Positions 1-7,982 of a stretch of 22,988 bases of DNA are shown piece after piece. The stretch is from Candidatus Schekmanbacteria bacterium (GTDB lineage Bacteria > CSSED10-310 > JACPHN01). The stretch is taken from positions 1 through 22,988 of the forward strand of contig JACPHN010000209.1 in the NCBI GenBank assembly GCA_016188575.1, given 5' to 3'. The notes under the pieces are model-generated. The model was not told where the DNA came from, ran no database searches, and saw nothing but the letters and a program-made list of their open reading frames with translations. Position numbers and translations under genes: made by a program. Numbering within the stretch: the first letter of the stretch is position 1; each line of letters starts with the position of its first letter.

Positions 1-16
1 ACGCTCTCCGCTCGAC

Positions 17-80
17 CGCACCGACTTCCCGCGAGGGGAGCAAGGCCGGTCTTGGCGGCAATCTCCGGGAGGTCGGTGCG
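17..80. other. Imperfect inverted repeat, possible RNA hairpin
   Basis: The 15-base arm at 17-31 (CGCACCGACTTCCCG) is complementary at 14 of 15 positions to 66-80 (CGGGAGGTCGGTGCG), with a G-rich loop of 34 bases between. A smaller perfect 7-bp hairpin, CGTAGAC/GTCTACG, lies just downstream at 128-134 and 144-150. I see no gene attached to either. This could be a terminator or a structured leader belonging to something left of the window, or an outlying part of the palindrome-rich array that follows. Confidence 0.35.
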
Positions 81-344
81 ACTCCGACTGCAAGTCAGGA
101 ACGCTGTTCGCCTGGCGACGGAGACGGCGTAGACATCAACGCTGTCTACGTTTGTCTACCTTTTTAGGAACGGTCTGCAGAGGGAAGGAAGGCCGCCCAC
201 TGAGGTGCTTGTCCAGAGAGGCCCCAGGAGTTTCGGCGTCGGCCGAATGTGGCTTACACTTGCCGGAAGTTGAAGGCGGTGCGGCACCTGGGACCGCGGG
301 CCTCCGGCCCGCATCTTCCCCCCGCCCCGGCGACGTTGAACGCC

Positions 345-688
345 GCAAAACGTCGACGAACGCACCTTGGCCGGCCCAGGAGCACTTGTCGACTGTCGAC
401 GAACGCATCCCGGCCGACCGCGCGCACCCTGTCGATTGTCGACAGGGTAACCTGGGCCGCCCAAGTGACACTTGTCGACTGTCGACAAGCTCACATCGGC
501 CGCCCCTGCGTACTCTGTCGATGTTCGACAGACTTGCCTGGGCCAGGCCAGGTGGGTCTGTCGAAGCTCGTGAACCTGACATCGGCCGTCCCAGGTGACC
601 TCGTTGAATGTCGACAGGCGTACCTGGTCCGGCCAAACAGCGGCTGTCGACAATTTCGGGGCTCGGCCGAAGGTCCTCAGATGCTCGG
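345..688. repeat. Degenerate 43-bp tandem array of palindromes (about eight units)
   Basis: A 13-base near-palindrome of the form GTCGACTGTCGAC recurs exactly every 43 bases, at 388, 431, 474, 517, 560, 603 and 646, with a half-preserved copy at 345-357. The 30-base intervals are diverged but share a central GGCCG(C/T)CC and often end in CTT or TCT. In three units the complementarity runs past the core with different flanks: ACCCT/AGGGT around 426-448, CTT/AAG around 471-489, and TCT/AGA around 514-532. The period is not a multiple of three, so it does not encode a protein repeat. Weaker traces lie upstream, such as GGCCGCCC at 191 followed by GTCCAG at 211, so the array was probably longer. 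It lies beyond the 3' end of the transketolase gene. Confidence 0.85.
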
Positions 689-915
689 AAGTGTCGTAGG
701 CGCCCGCCTCCCTGCCTCCCCATGAGCGCCCGGATAAGGAGTGGCGGCGCGCAATGACCCTCCGCCGCTCACTGCGGGGAGGCCGGGAGAGGGTAGAACG
801 GCGAGCCCGCCGCTGTCCGCCCCCCGCCCCGACCCTCCCCCCGCCCCCGGAGGGGATGAACAGATACCCGTAGCGCGTCCGCTTCCGCGCAGGTCCGATG
901 GGTACGGAGCCGCGC
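689..915. other. Non-coding GC-rich spacer 3' of transketolase
   Basis: No gene is supported here. The segment is C/G-homopolymer rich. Positions 761-790 (CCGCCGCTC, then GCGGGGA, then GGGAGAGGG) resemble 4322-4352 in the other intergenic region and may be a decayed fragment of the same dispersed repeat. A short CCCC-CGGA-GGGG hairpin near 845-856 could help end transketolase transcription, but it has no T-run. Confidence 0.4.
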
Positions 916-2967
916 TCACAACATCGCTCTTGCCGCAACCACTACGGCATCGACGGTAAACCCAAACGTCGCGAGCAGGTCCGTGAACGGCGCCGACGCG
1001 CCATAGCCGCTCATGGCGATGACGCGGCCCGCCAGACCTGTGTAGCGTTCCCAGCCGAACGCCACTGCCTGCTCGACCGCCAGGCGCGCGGTAACCGCCG
1101 GAGGCAGCACGAAGTCGCGGTAGTCCTCATCCTGCTCCGCGAAAATCTCCCAGCACGGCATGCTCACCACCCGACACGGTATTCCTTCGGCCTCGAGTCG
1201 CTCGTGCGCCGCCACACAGAGGCTGACCTCGCTGCCGGTGCCGAGCAGCATGACGCGCGGCGGTGTCTGCGACTCCGCAGCCAGAACGTAGGCGCCCCGG
1301 GCCGCGCCTGACGCCGGCGCATGGCGCGACCGATCCAGTGTCGGAACCGGCTGCCGTGACAGCACCAGCGCGGCCGGCGCGTGGCGCATGGGGATGATCG
1401 CGCGCCAGGCCTCGACTACTTCATTGGCATCGGCCGGGCGGAACACCCGCAAACCCGGAATGGCGCGCAGCGACGCGAGGTGCTCTACCGGCTGATGGGT
1501 CGGTCCGTCTTCGCCGACGCCGATCGAGTCGTGGGTGTAAATGTGGATGACCGGGAGCTCCATCAGCGCCGACAGGCGCAGAGTCGGTCGCGCATAGTCG
1601 CTGAAGACGAGGAAGCCGGAGCCGAAAGGCCGGAGCTTGCACAGGGCCAGACCGTTGAGGATTGCTCCCATGGCGTGCTCTCGCACTCCAAAGTGGAAGT
1701 TCCGGCCCCCGGGCTCGCGCGCCGAAAGGTCGCCGGCACCTGCAAAGGTCAGTCGCGTCTTGGTCGATGGGGCGAGGTCCGCGGCGCCCCCCACAAGCCA
1801 CGGAATGTTCTTCGCGATCGCGTTGAGGACCTTGCCCGACGCATCGCGTCCGGCCATGCCTTTGGTGTCCGGCGGGAAGGCCGGCAAGTCGCGGTCCCAC
1901 CCTTCCGGCACGGTGCCCCGCTGCAGGTGCGCGAGCTCGCCGGCGAGCTCCGGGTAGGCCGCCGCGTACCTGGCAAAGAGGCGTTTCCATTGCGCGCTCA
2001 AATCCGCGCCGCGCCGAGCGAAACCCGCCGCGAAGTGCGCTCGCACCTCTTCTGGAACGAGAAACTGCGCGTCCTCTGGCCACCCGTAGGCGCGCTTGGT
2101 CAACCGTGCTTCGGCCTCGCCGAGTGGCTCGCCGTGGGCGGAGTGCGTATTCATCTTGTTCGGCGAGCCGAAACCGATCTGGCTGTCAACGATGATGAGC
2201 GTTGGCCGACCGGTCGGGCTCGGGAAGGTCGCCAGCGCCCGCGAGATCAGGTCGAGATCGTTGGCATCCACGACGCGGGTGACGGTCCATCCATACGCCT
2301 CGAACCGGGTCGCGACATCCTCGCTGAAGGCGAGCGCCGTGCTGCCCTCGATCGTGATCCGGTTGCTGTCATAAATCCAGCAGAGGTTGTCGAGCCCGAG
2401 GTGGCCGGCCAGCGAGGCTGCTTCGCTCGAAACTCCTTCCATCATGCAGCCGTCGCCGGCGAGCGCGAACACGTTGTACCCGATGAGCTCGAGATCGGGC
2501 CGATTGTACCTGGCACCCAACCACTTCGACGCGATCGCCATGCCGACGCTGTTTGCCACGCCCTGGCCCAAGGGGCCCGACGTCGTCTCCACCCCTGCAG
2601 TCAACTGACATTCGGGGTGTCCAGGGCAGCGACTGCCGAGCTGGCGGAAACGCTTGAGGTCAGCGAGCGAGACCGACTCCGCGGCGATGACTTCGCCGTG
2701 AGCATTGACCGCCCTCACCCCGGTCAGATGCAACAGGCTGTAGAGCAGGGTCGAGGCGTGGCCCATCGAGAGGACGAAGCGATCGCGATTGGGCCACAGC
2801 GGGTCATGGGGATCGTAGCGGAGGAAACGGTCCCAGATCGCATAGGCTACCGCCGCCATCCCCATGGGGGCTCCGGGGTGCCCGGAGCTCGCATGCTGAA
2901 CGGCGTCGATGCAGAGCGTGCGAATTGTCGTGATCGACAGTTGGTCGATGTCGGTTGGCAAGGGCAT
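916..2967 (-). CDS. tkt: Transketolase
   Basis: This thiamine-diphosphate enzyme moves two-carbon ketol units between sugar phosphates in the cytosolic pentose phosphate pathway (and the Calvin cycle where present). The 683-residue protein has the usual length and full domain order. GHPG lies at 29-32 and GHAS at 69-72. The ThDP/Mg motif runs from GDG at 171-173 to the Asn near 202. The pyrimidine domain carries the catalytic Glu in GVREHAMG, and the C-terminal domain has the characteristic SGYGASAP. The ATG at 2967 is supported by AAGGA seven bases upstream. The alkylation-repair gene ends 126 bp upstream on the same strand. No break or missing catalytic residue was seen. Confidence 0.97.
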   Translation of the reverse strand: MPLPTDIDQLSITTIRTLCIDAVQHASSGHPGAPMGMAAVAYAIWDRFLRYDPHDPLWPNRDRFVLSMGHASTLLYSLLHLTGVRAVNAHGEVIAAESVSLADLKRFRQLGSRCPGHPECQLTAGVETTSGPLGQGVANSVGMAIASKWLGARYNRPDLELIGYNVFALAGDGCMMEGVSSEAASLAGHLGLDNLCWIYDSNRITIEGSTALAFSEDVATRFEAYGWTVTRVVDANDLDLISRALATFPSPTGRPTLIIVDSQIGFGSPNKMNTHSAHGEPLGEAEARLTKRAYGWPEDAQFLVPEEVRAHFAAGFARRGADLSAQWKRLFARYAAAYPELAGELAHLQRGTVPEGWDRDLPAFPPDTKGMAGRDASGKVLNAIAKNIPWLVGGAADLAPSTKTRLTFAGAGDLSAREPGGRNFHFGVREHAMGAILNGLALCKLRPFGSGFLVFSDYARPTLRLSALMELPVIHIYTHDSIGVGEDGPTHQPVEHLASLRAIPGLRVFRPADANEVVEAWRAIIPMRHAPAALVLSRQPVPTLDRSRHAPASGAARGAYVLAAESQTPPRVMLLGTGSEVSLCVAAHERLEAEGIPCRVVSMPCWEIFAEQDEDYRDFVLPPAVTARLAVEQAVAFGWERYTGLAGRVIAMSGYGASAPFTDLLATFGFTVDAVVVAARAML

Positions 2968-3048
2968 GGAGGATTCCTTATTAGGTCGGTCGAGCGGCGC
3001 GCGGAGCGCGGAGCGCGAAAAGCTACCGACGAGCTCACCGACGCGACT

Positions 3049-3054
3049 ATTGTA
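3049..3054 (-). promoter_or_regulatory. Possible -10 element for transketolase
   Basis: On the minus strand the hexamer is TACAAT, one mismatch from the sigma-70 -10 consensus, about 80 bases before the transketolase ATG. The expected -35 region is GC-rich and unconvincing, so only the -10 is claimed. Transcription could also come through from the upstream repair gene. Confidence 0.3.
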
Positions 3055-3093
3055 GCCTCGGCGGCGGCGAAGGTCGCCGCGGTCCGGAGGAGC

Positions 3094-4293
3094 TCACGTG
3101 ACTGAGGGCACAACCGCCGGCGCCGCCGAGAAGCGGGCGGCCTTGTCCGACTTCGCGAGCGCGGCGTACTGCCACAGGTACCAGGTTGCCAGCGAGCGAA
3201 AGGGACGCCACGGTTCGGCCAGCTTGCGCAGCTCGTCCACCTGTGGCGGCGCGGCCAAGGCATAGAGCCGGCACATCGCATTGCGGAGCCCGAGATCGTC
3301 GACGGGAAAAACGTCGAGTCGTTTGAGATAGAAGATCAGGAGCATTTCCACCGTCCAGCGGCCGATCCCCTTGAGCGCGACGAGTCGCCGCACGACTTCG
3401 TCATCATCCAGGCGCGCCAGGGAGTCCAGGTCGAGACGACCGTCGGCGGCCTGGGCCGCCAGGTCGCAGATGTAGGTGGCCTTGCGCGCGGAGAGGCCGC
3501 ATGAGCGGAGGCGCTCGGCGCCCGCTGCGAGCACCGCGCCGGGGTACAACAATCCGCCCGTGCCCACCGCTTCCAGCAGCCGTGCGTGAATGGCGCGGCC
3601 GGCCGCGACGGAAACCTGCTGGAATACGATGGCGGCTGCGAGCGCGGTGAACGCGTCACCCTGGTCGAGACCGAGGTACGCGGCCAGGCGGAGCGGACCG
3701 ACGCGATCGATCACACCTGCAAGGTGCCGGTCCGCCGCGCGGAGATGACGAATGCCTTCGCCGTATAGTTGCGTCGTGTCGAATCCTTCGACTGTCAGGA
3801 GTCGCAGCTTGGTACACAACCCGCCGGCGCCGGAATAGCCGCCGAGCCGCCCGCCCGCCGCGAGAACGCGATGGCAGGGGACCACGATCGGCCATGGGTT
3901 CGCCGCCATGGCCTGCCCGACGCATCGCGCGCCGCCCGAGATGCCCGCGGCCGCCGCGAGCTCGCCATAGCTGATCGTGCACCCTACTGCGACCCGTCGG
4001 AGCGCGTGAAAGATGGCGCGGCGGGTGGCCGTCGTCGCGGCGAAATCCAGCGCGATATCCTGAAGCGGATCGCGGCCACCAGCGAGGTGCCGGCGGAGGC
4101 GCTCCGCAACCTCTTCCGCAAACACAGTGGGGGTCTCGACAAGCGCTGCTGCGCCGTCGCGCGTCACGTGCGCGGCCACATCGGCGGCTTCTGACTCCGG
4201 AAGCTGCACCCGCGTCAAGGCCTCGCCGCGCCAGGCAATGCCGCACGGCCCAAAAGTGGTCGAAAAAACATATGCGTTCGGCCGATCCGTCAT
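3094..4293 (-). CDS. Fused O6-alkylguanine-DNA methyltransferase / AlkA-type 3-methyladenine DNA glycosylase
   Basis: One 399-residue reading frame joins two alkylation-repair enzymes. Residues about 1-172 are an Ogt/MGMT methyltransferase: ISYGELAAAAG at 107-117, then the suicide-cysteine motif VVPCHRV with Cys140. This part removes alkyl groups from O6 of guanine onto itself. Residues about 190-385 are an AlkA/HhH-GPD glycosylase: FQQVSV near 224-229, the helix-hairpin-helix LKGIGRWTVEM at 307-317, and VDDLGL at 331-336. By alignment to AlkA, Asp333 is the catalytic acid. This part excises alkylated purines. The ATG at 4293 has GGAGAG nine bases upstream. The fusion covers direct reversal and base excision in one polypeptide. 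No Ada-type regulatory domain is present. The family calls are firm; coordination of the two activities is inference. Confidence 0.93.
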   Translation of the reverse strand: MTDRPNAYVFSTTFGPCGIAWRGEALTRVQLPESEAADVAAHVTRDGAAALVETPTVFAEEVAERLRRHLAGGRDPLQDIALDFAATTATRRAIFHALRRVAVGCTISYGELAAAAGISGGARCVGQAMAANPWPIVVPCHRVLAAGGRLGGYSGAGGLCTKLRLLTVEGFDTTQLYGEGIRHLRAADRHLAGVIDRVGPLRLAAYLGLDQGDAFTALAAAIVFQQVSVAAGRAIHARLLEAVGTGGLLYPGAVLAAGAERLRSCGLSARKATYICDLAAQAADGRLDLDSLARLDDDEVVRRLVALKGIGRWTVEMLLIFYLKRLDVFPVDDLGLRNAMCRLYALAAPPQVDELRKLAEPWRPFRSLATWYLWQYAALAKSDKAARFSAAPAVVPSVT

Positions 4294-4408
4294 GGGCGTT
4301 CTCTCCGTTTTGGCACCTGTCCCGCCGCTCGCGGGGAAGGAGGGAGGGGCCTGGTGTTGTGCTTACCGGGCGCCCTGCGGCCGCACCGCCGGGAGCTTCT
4401 GGCCGCCT

Positions 4409-4507
4409 GAATCCATCGCCTGTCTGAGGTCGCGGCGACTGCACCCGCCTCCGTCCCTCTCCCCCATGCGGGGAAGCTGAGGTGGGGGTCTTCGTGATGC
4501 ACTTTCC
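4409..4507 (+). repeat. Dispersed G/C-rich repeat, copy 1
   Basis: This ~99-base segment runs from GAATCCA through CCTCCGTCCCTCTCCCCCA to CTTCGTGATGC and CTTTCC. It matches, at roughly 80 percent by eye, the reverse complement of 7045-7146. Similarity appears to extend further left (about 4320-4408) in weaker form, giving a unit of perhaps 170-190 bases with a G-rich block at one end and a C-rich block at the other. It sits between the divergent repair and PAP2 genes. It contains no coding sequence of its own. Confidence 0.7.
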
Positions 4508-4555
4508 GCGCCGCTTGCAGTGAGACAGGCGGTGTCTTCAGGGCCGGCTCCCGTA

Positions 4556-4584
4556 TTGACGCTCAGCGCGCGTCATTGTAGCTT
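4556..4584 (+). promoter_or_regulatory. Candidate sigma-70 promoter for the PAP2-family gene
   Basis: TTGACG at 4556-4561 and TAGCTT at 4579-4584 are separated by exactly 17 bases, which would give a leader of about 60 bases before the PAP2-family gene. The -35 matches consensus at five of six positions and the -10 more weakly. Confidence 0.4.
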
Positions 4585-4651
4585 GTGAAAAAGGGACGGC
4601 CAAGCGTGTCCTGCCCCGCGCCCGGCCAGCTCGCTCGGTGCTCGCAGCTCT

Positions 4652-5554
4652 TTGCCGCAGGCCGCCATTCCCCTGCAGATGCTTCTTCTCGAAGGCAAAC
4701 CAGACGTGCAGCTCTTTGGTCCTATCCGCTCAGGCTTCGTGCGGCTCGAATCGACCCGCCTGCGGAGTCGCGCCGCATGGTTGCGCGACGCGCTGGCCAA
4801 CTACGCCGCGCTGGCCAACCACGCCGCGCATCCTTACCTGGTGCGATATCAGAAAGCGGTGCGGGTGTTATCGCTCGTCTTGGGCGTTTTCCCGCTCTAC
4901 TTCGTCATCAACGCGCGAACGCGTGGCGAGGTAGCCGCCGATCTCACTCTGGCGATCGATCGGGCCGTCGCGTTCGAGCCGACCTGGCAATACGTCTATT
5001 CGGCCGTGTACTTGTTCATGTTGCTGCCACTTTTCGTCGTCCGTTGCAACGAGCTCATCCGCCGGGCGTTCTGGGCATACCTGTTCATCCTCGTCGTCAG
5101 CTTCGGCTTTTTTCTGGCGTACCCCGTGCGATACCCGCGACCCGAGCTGGACGTTTCCAGTCTCGCGACGTGGGGAGCGCGGCTGAACTTTTTTCTCGAT
5201 GGCCCTCACAATTGCTTCCCTTCGCTTCATCTCGGGACCGCGTTCGCCTCGGCGCTGGTTCTCTGGCGGGTCGATCGGCCGGTCGGGCTCGGTGCGATGC
5301 TTGCCGCCACCGTCATTGGCTATTCGACGATGGCTGTCAAACAGCACTTTTTTCTCGATGTGCTCGCGGGAACGTCGCTAGGCGTGGCTGCCTACGCCCT
5401 GTTCGTGCGCAGCTATCCTCGCGGCGGCCGTCCCCGCGCCGAGATCCTTCGGCCACGCCGCTACTTGCTGCTTGCTGCGGCTTGCTATGGCGCGTTCGTG
5501 CTGTTTTGTCTCTGCGGCTACCTGGCCGACTGGCGGCCGTGGGAGCCGGGCTGA
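4652..5554 (+). CDS. PAP2-superfamily membrane phosphatase
   Basis: This is an integral membrane protein of up to 300 residues in the phosphatidic acid phosphatase type 2 / inositol-phosphoceramide-synthase-like group, which hydrolyses or exchanges lipid phosphates at the membrane surface. Hydrophobic segments lie near 70-87, 115-131, 139-157, 193-205, 209-225, 238-252 and 270-290. The catalytic motifs are CFPSLHLGTA (His193) and KQHFFLDVLAG (His232 and Asp236). The Arg usual at the start of the third motif is not evident. The reading frame opens with TTG at 4652; the first ATG is at 4679 (residue 10), and neither has a clear ribosome site, so the start is uncertain. It converges on the histidine kinase gene with only 25 bp between stops. 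The lipid substrate cannot be told from sequence. Confidence 0.85.
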   Translation: MPQAAIPLQMLLLEGKPDVQLFGPIRSGFVRLESTRLRSRAAWLRDALANYAALANHAAHPYLVRYQKAVRVLSLVLGVFPLYFVINARTRGEVAADLTLAIDRAVAFEPTWQYVYSAVYLFMLLPLFVVRCNELIRRAFWAYLFILVVSFGFFLAYPVRYPRPELDVSSLATWGARLNFFLDGPHNCFPSLHLGTAFASALVLWRVDRPVGLGAMLAATVIGYSTMAVKQHFFLDVLAGTSLGVAAYALFVRSYPRGGRPRAEILRPRRYLLLAAACYGAFVLFCLCGYLADWRPWEPG

Positions 5555-5579
5555 CGCGGCGACGTGGATCCAGGCCTTT

Positions 5580-6677
5580 CTAGCGAAGTGGCAGCACCAC
5601 TCGAAAGACGGCCCCGCCAATGGCGCCGCAAGCGTCGATTACGTTTCTCGCATCCGCACGGCCGCCGTGTGCCTCCACAATACCCTTGACGATCGCCAGG
5701 CCGAGCCCCAATCCATCGACGGGTGCCGCGCTCGGACCGCGCTGCTGCGGAAGGAATATCGTCTGCAGCTCGTCCTCAGGGACTCCGGGGCCGTCGTCGG
5801 CCACCTCGACCGTGACATCCTCCTCCGCTAACGCCAGGGACACGCAAACGCGGCTCCTTGCGAAGCGTATGGCGTTGGTAACCAGGTTGGTAACGGCGTT
5901 GACGACCCGCGCTTCATCCAGCTCCAGGCAAATGTCTGTTTGCCCCAGCCGAGCCTCCAGCCTTCGTCCAAAGCGCGCGGCCAGGCCGGCCATGTCGGCG
6001 ATGGCTTCCGACAACACCGCGCGCAGGTCGACTGCCTGCTTGTCGAGAGTGAGCTGACCCGATTCGATACGCGAGTGATCGAGCAGATCGTTGATGAGAC
6101 GGATCTGCCTTTGTACCTGGCGGTGAATGGCGCCGAGCAGTTGGCGCTGCAAATCGGTCGGCCGGCGTTCGTCGTCTACGAGCAGGTTATCGACGAGAAT
6201 CGATATCGTTGCGGCGGGTGCTCGCAGATCGTGCGAGACCACCGCCAGGAGTCGATCTTTCTCGCGATTGAGGCGTTCGAGCTGGGTGTTCGCGGCACTG
6301 AGCCGCTCCGCGGCCTCCTTACGGGCGGTGATGTCGAGTACCGAGCACATGACGAGCATGCCGTCCGGGGACCTGATCGGGTTCAGACCCACCTCGACGG
6401 GGAACACGGAACCGTCCTTGCGCCGGGCGAGCAGATCGCGTCCTCTGCCCATCGGGCGCTGCTCCGGAGACCTCATGTAGCCCGCGCGCATGGCAGCATG
6501 GTGTGGCTTCGCAGCATCCGGAAGCAGGACATCCACGACCGCCCCGGCGAGCTCTCCTTCGCGGTACCCAAAGAGTCGCTGAATTTCGGAATTCACGAAC
6601 AGGATTGTTCCGTGGGCATCGACGACGATCATGCCTACCGGCGATGCCTCGACGGCAAGGCGAAAGAGCTCGTTCAT
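5580..6677 (-). CDS. PAS-domain sensor histidine kinase
   Basis: The 365-residue protein has no membrane segments and is probably a soluble signal sensor. A PAS domain occupies about residues 3-118, ending in the PAC-type strand VMCSVLDITARKEAAERL. A short coiled coil leads to the HisKA dimerisation helix with the phospho-acceptor His149 in VVSHDLRAP. The ATPase domain shows the N-box at 260-272 (Asn264, Asn268), the G1 box DDGPGV at 294-299 and the G2 box GLGLGLAIV at 322-330. All catalytic boxes are intact. No response regulator lies nearby, so the partner is unknown. The ATG at 6677 has only a distant GAGG upstream. The PAS ligand or redox cofactor cannot be inferred. Confidence 0.93.
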   Translation of the reverse strand: MNELFRLAVEASPVGMIVVDAHGTILFVNSEIQRLFGYREGELAGAVVDVLLPDAAKPHHAAMRAGYMRSPEQRPMGRGRDLLARRKDGSVFPVEVGLNPIRSPDGMLVMCSVLDITARKEAAERLSAANTQLERLNREKDRLLAVVSHDLRAPAATISILVDNLLVDDERRPTDLQRQLLGAIHRQVQRQIRLINDLLDHSRIESGQLTLDKQAVDLRAVLSEAIADMAGLAARFGRRLEARLGQTDICLELDEARVVNAVTNLVTNAIRFARSRVCVSLALAEEDVTVEVADDGPGVPEDELQTIFLPQQRGPSAAPVDGLGLGLAIVKGIVEAHGGRADARNVIDACGAIGGAVFRVVLPLR

Positions 6678-7044
6678 ATTTTCTGCGATGACCTCGCGAA
6701 CATTGCTTCGTCGCCCCGTCCATGAGCGACGAGGCGGTTCCGCTTCTCGCTCCGCTGATCGCGGGAAGGCGAGCCGGCGGCGCGATTGCGAATGGCGTCC
6801 GGCGACGAAAGGTCACGACTCAGCGCCTCCCAACTCAGGCCGGGTGTTGGTCGTGCGCCATTCGCCCGACTGTCGGCGGTCGTTTCGCAAGTCCCAATAC
6901 CCGTGATGGCGCCGGGCTGACGTTCCACCGATCTGAGCTCACTCATCGCGAGCCGTCCTCAAGACAGCATAACAAGTCGTTGGCGCCAGCGCTACTGCCA
7001 GACGGGGCACCCTGAGCCACCGCCCATTCGGCTTCAGGCTGTGT
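6678..7044. other. Intergenic region without a supported gene
   Basis: This stretch lies between the kinase start and the dispersed repeat. Short open frames exist on both strands but have basic, low-complexity translations typical of GC-rich shadow frames. None has both a start and a ribosome site. I see no tRNA, terminator or clear promoter in it. Confidence 0.5.
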
Positions 7045-7146
7045 GGAAAGAGCATCACGAACACCCCCCACCTCACCTCCCCAGGCCAGCGGGGGGAGGG
7101 ACGGAGGGGGACGCTGTCGCGTGGACCTCGAACAGGCGGTGGATTC
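7045..7146 (-). repeat. Dispersed G/C-rich repeat, copy 2 (inverted)
   Basis: Read on the minus strand, this segment runs GAATCC, GCCTGTTCGAGGTC, CCCTCCGTCCCTCCCCC, GAGGTGAGGTGGGGGGTG, TTCGTGATGC and CTTTCC. It aligns end to end with 4409-4507 in opposite orientation. Weaker similarity continues to about 7230. The two copies flank the PAP2 and histidine kinase genes as an inverted pair. Confidence 0.7.
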
Positions 7147-7268
7147 GGGGTACGCCGGCCCATTGCGCGCGGCCGCCGCACGCCATAGGCTCTGCACTCG
7201 CAGCCCTCCCGCCGCGACGATCCGCGCCGGCGCGTAGACGGCCGCGTGGTTGGATCGGGAGGAGAGCG

Positions 7269-7982
7269 ATGGTGACGGAGTCGGCAAGGAAAGACCCCCT
7301 GACCGCGGCGCTGCGCGCCTTACCCGTTGGGGAGCAGACGGCGTTGACGCGCGAGCTTGGCGCGCGCGCCGCGGCGCTCGGCCTGACATACCTGGGTGGC
7401 GAGGGATTCCGGCCGATTCCGGTAGCGCTGCCGCCGGTCGTCTTCGGCGCGGAGCTTCTGCGCGGCCGCGCGGCACTGGCGCGGGCGATGGTGGCGGGCG
7501 TCGCTCGTATCGCGGCGGCAGTGCTCGCGGGCCACCTCGGCATGGCGCGGCGCGAGCGCATTCTCGGCGAGCTCGGTCCCACGGAACGAGCGCTCGTGGA
7601 GCGGACACTCGGCGCCGTTTCACGCCTCGCCACGGTGCGGGTGGACATGTTTGCCGCCGGCGCCGGGGATCGGGTGCTCGAAGTCAACGCGACCATTCCG
7701 GCGATGCAAGGGTATTCGGACATCGCTGCGGAGGCCTTTTTCGCGGCCATGTTGGCGCGGTTCGCGCCGCCACGCACCGCAAGCGCAACCGCGGAGCTCG
7801 CGGCGCTGCGCGGCGTCGCCGTCCATCGCCCTGGTGCACCGCGCAGCGGATTCTCAGCTCGGCGAGCTGACCTATCTCGCGGCGCGATTTCGCGCCGCCG
7901 GGCACGCTGCGCGCACCGTGCGCGCCGAGGACCTGTCGCTCGACGGCGCGGCTCGCTGCGCCGTGCCCGCGGGCGACAGTGA
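7269..7982 (+). CDS. ATP-grasp family protein, N-terminal part (frameshifted)
   Basis: The gene starts at ATG 7269 behind a strong ribosome site (GGGAGGAGA). It encodes a mostly alpha-helical N-terminus followed by an acidic metal-binding motif, VDMFAAG... VLEVNATIPAMQGYSDIA (about residues 127-160), where E-x-N resembles the Mg-ligand pair of ATP-grasp enzymes. Genuine sequence ends near 7822. An apparent extra C at 7823/7824 then throws the frame into Arg-rich nonsense up to the stop at 7982. Dropping one C gives GVAVIALVHRAADSQL, a smooth join to the next frame. The E-x-N motif comes before the lysine/glycine loop, which suggests a circularly permuted ATP-grasp fold (inference). The substrate is unknown. 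Confidence 0.75.
   Translation: MVTESARKDPLTAALRALPVGEQTALTRELGARAAALGLTYLGGEGFRPIPVALPPVVFGAELLRGRAALARAMVAGVARIAAAVLAGHLGMARRERILGELGPTERALVERTLGAVSRLATVRVDMFAAGAGDRVLEVNATIPAMQGYSDIAAEAFFAAMLARFAPPRTASATAELAALRGVAVHRPGAPRSGFSARRADLSRGAISRRRARCAHRARRGPVARRRGSLRRARGRQ

Noticed and set aside
40-105. Cobalamin riboswitch fragment (GGTGCGACTCC and AGTCAGGA)
   Set aside because: The order of elements is wrong and the GCCACTG box is absent; the better-supported structure is a simple inverted repeat.
345-688. CRISPR array (13-base repeats with 30-base spacers)
   Set aside because: The intervals share a conserved core (GGCCG[C/T]CC) and are diverged copies of each other, the repeats are far too short and variable, and no cas gene is present.
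136-938. Long open frames across the repeat array on both strands
   Set aside because: A 43-base period shifts frame at each unit, translations are Arg/Ser/Pro-rich, and no ribosome site supports any of them.
1381-3105. 574-codon frame antisense to transketolase
   Set aside because: The opposite strand encodes a complete transketolase with all motifs; this is a GC-rich shadow frame.
4290-4502. 70-codon minus-strand protein over the dispersed repeat
   Set aside because: The translation is Pro/Arg-rich repeat DNA; similar frames appear in the second copy because the DNA is repeated, not because a protein is conserved.
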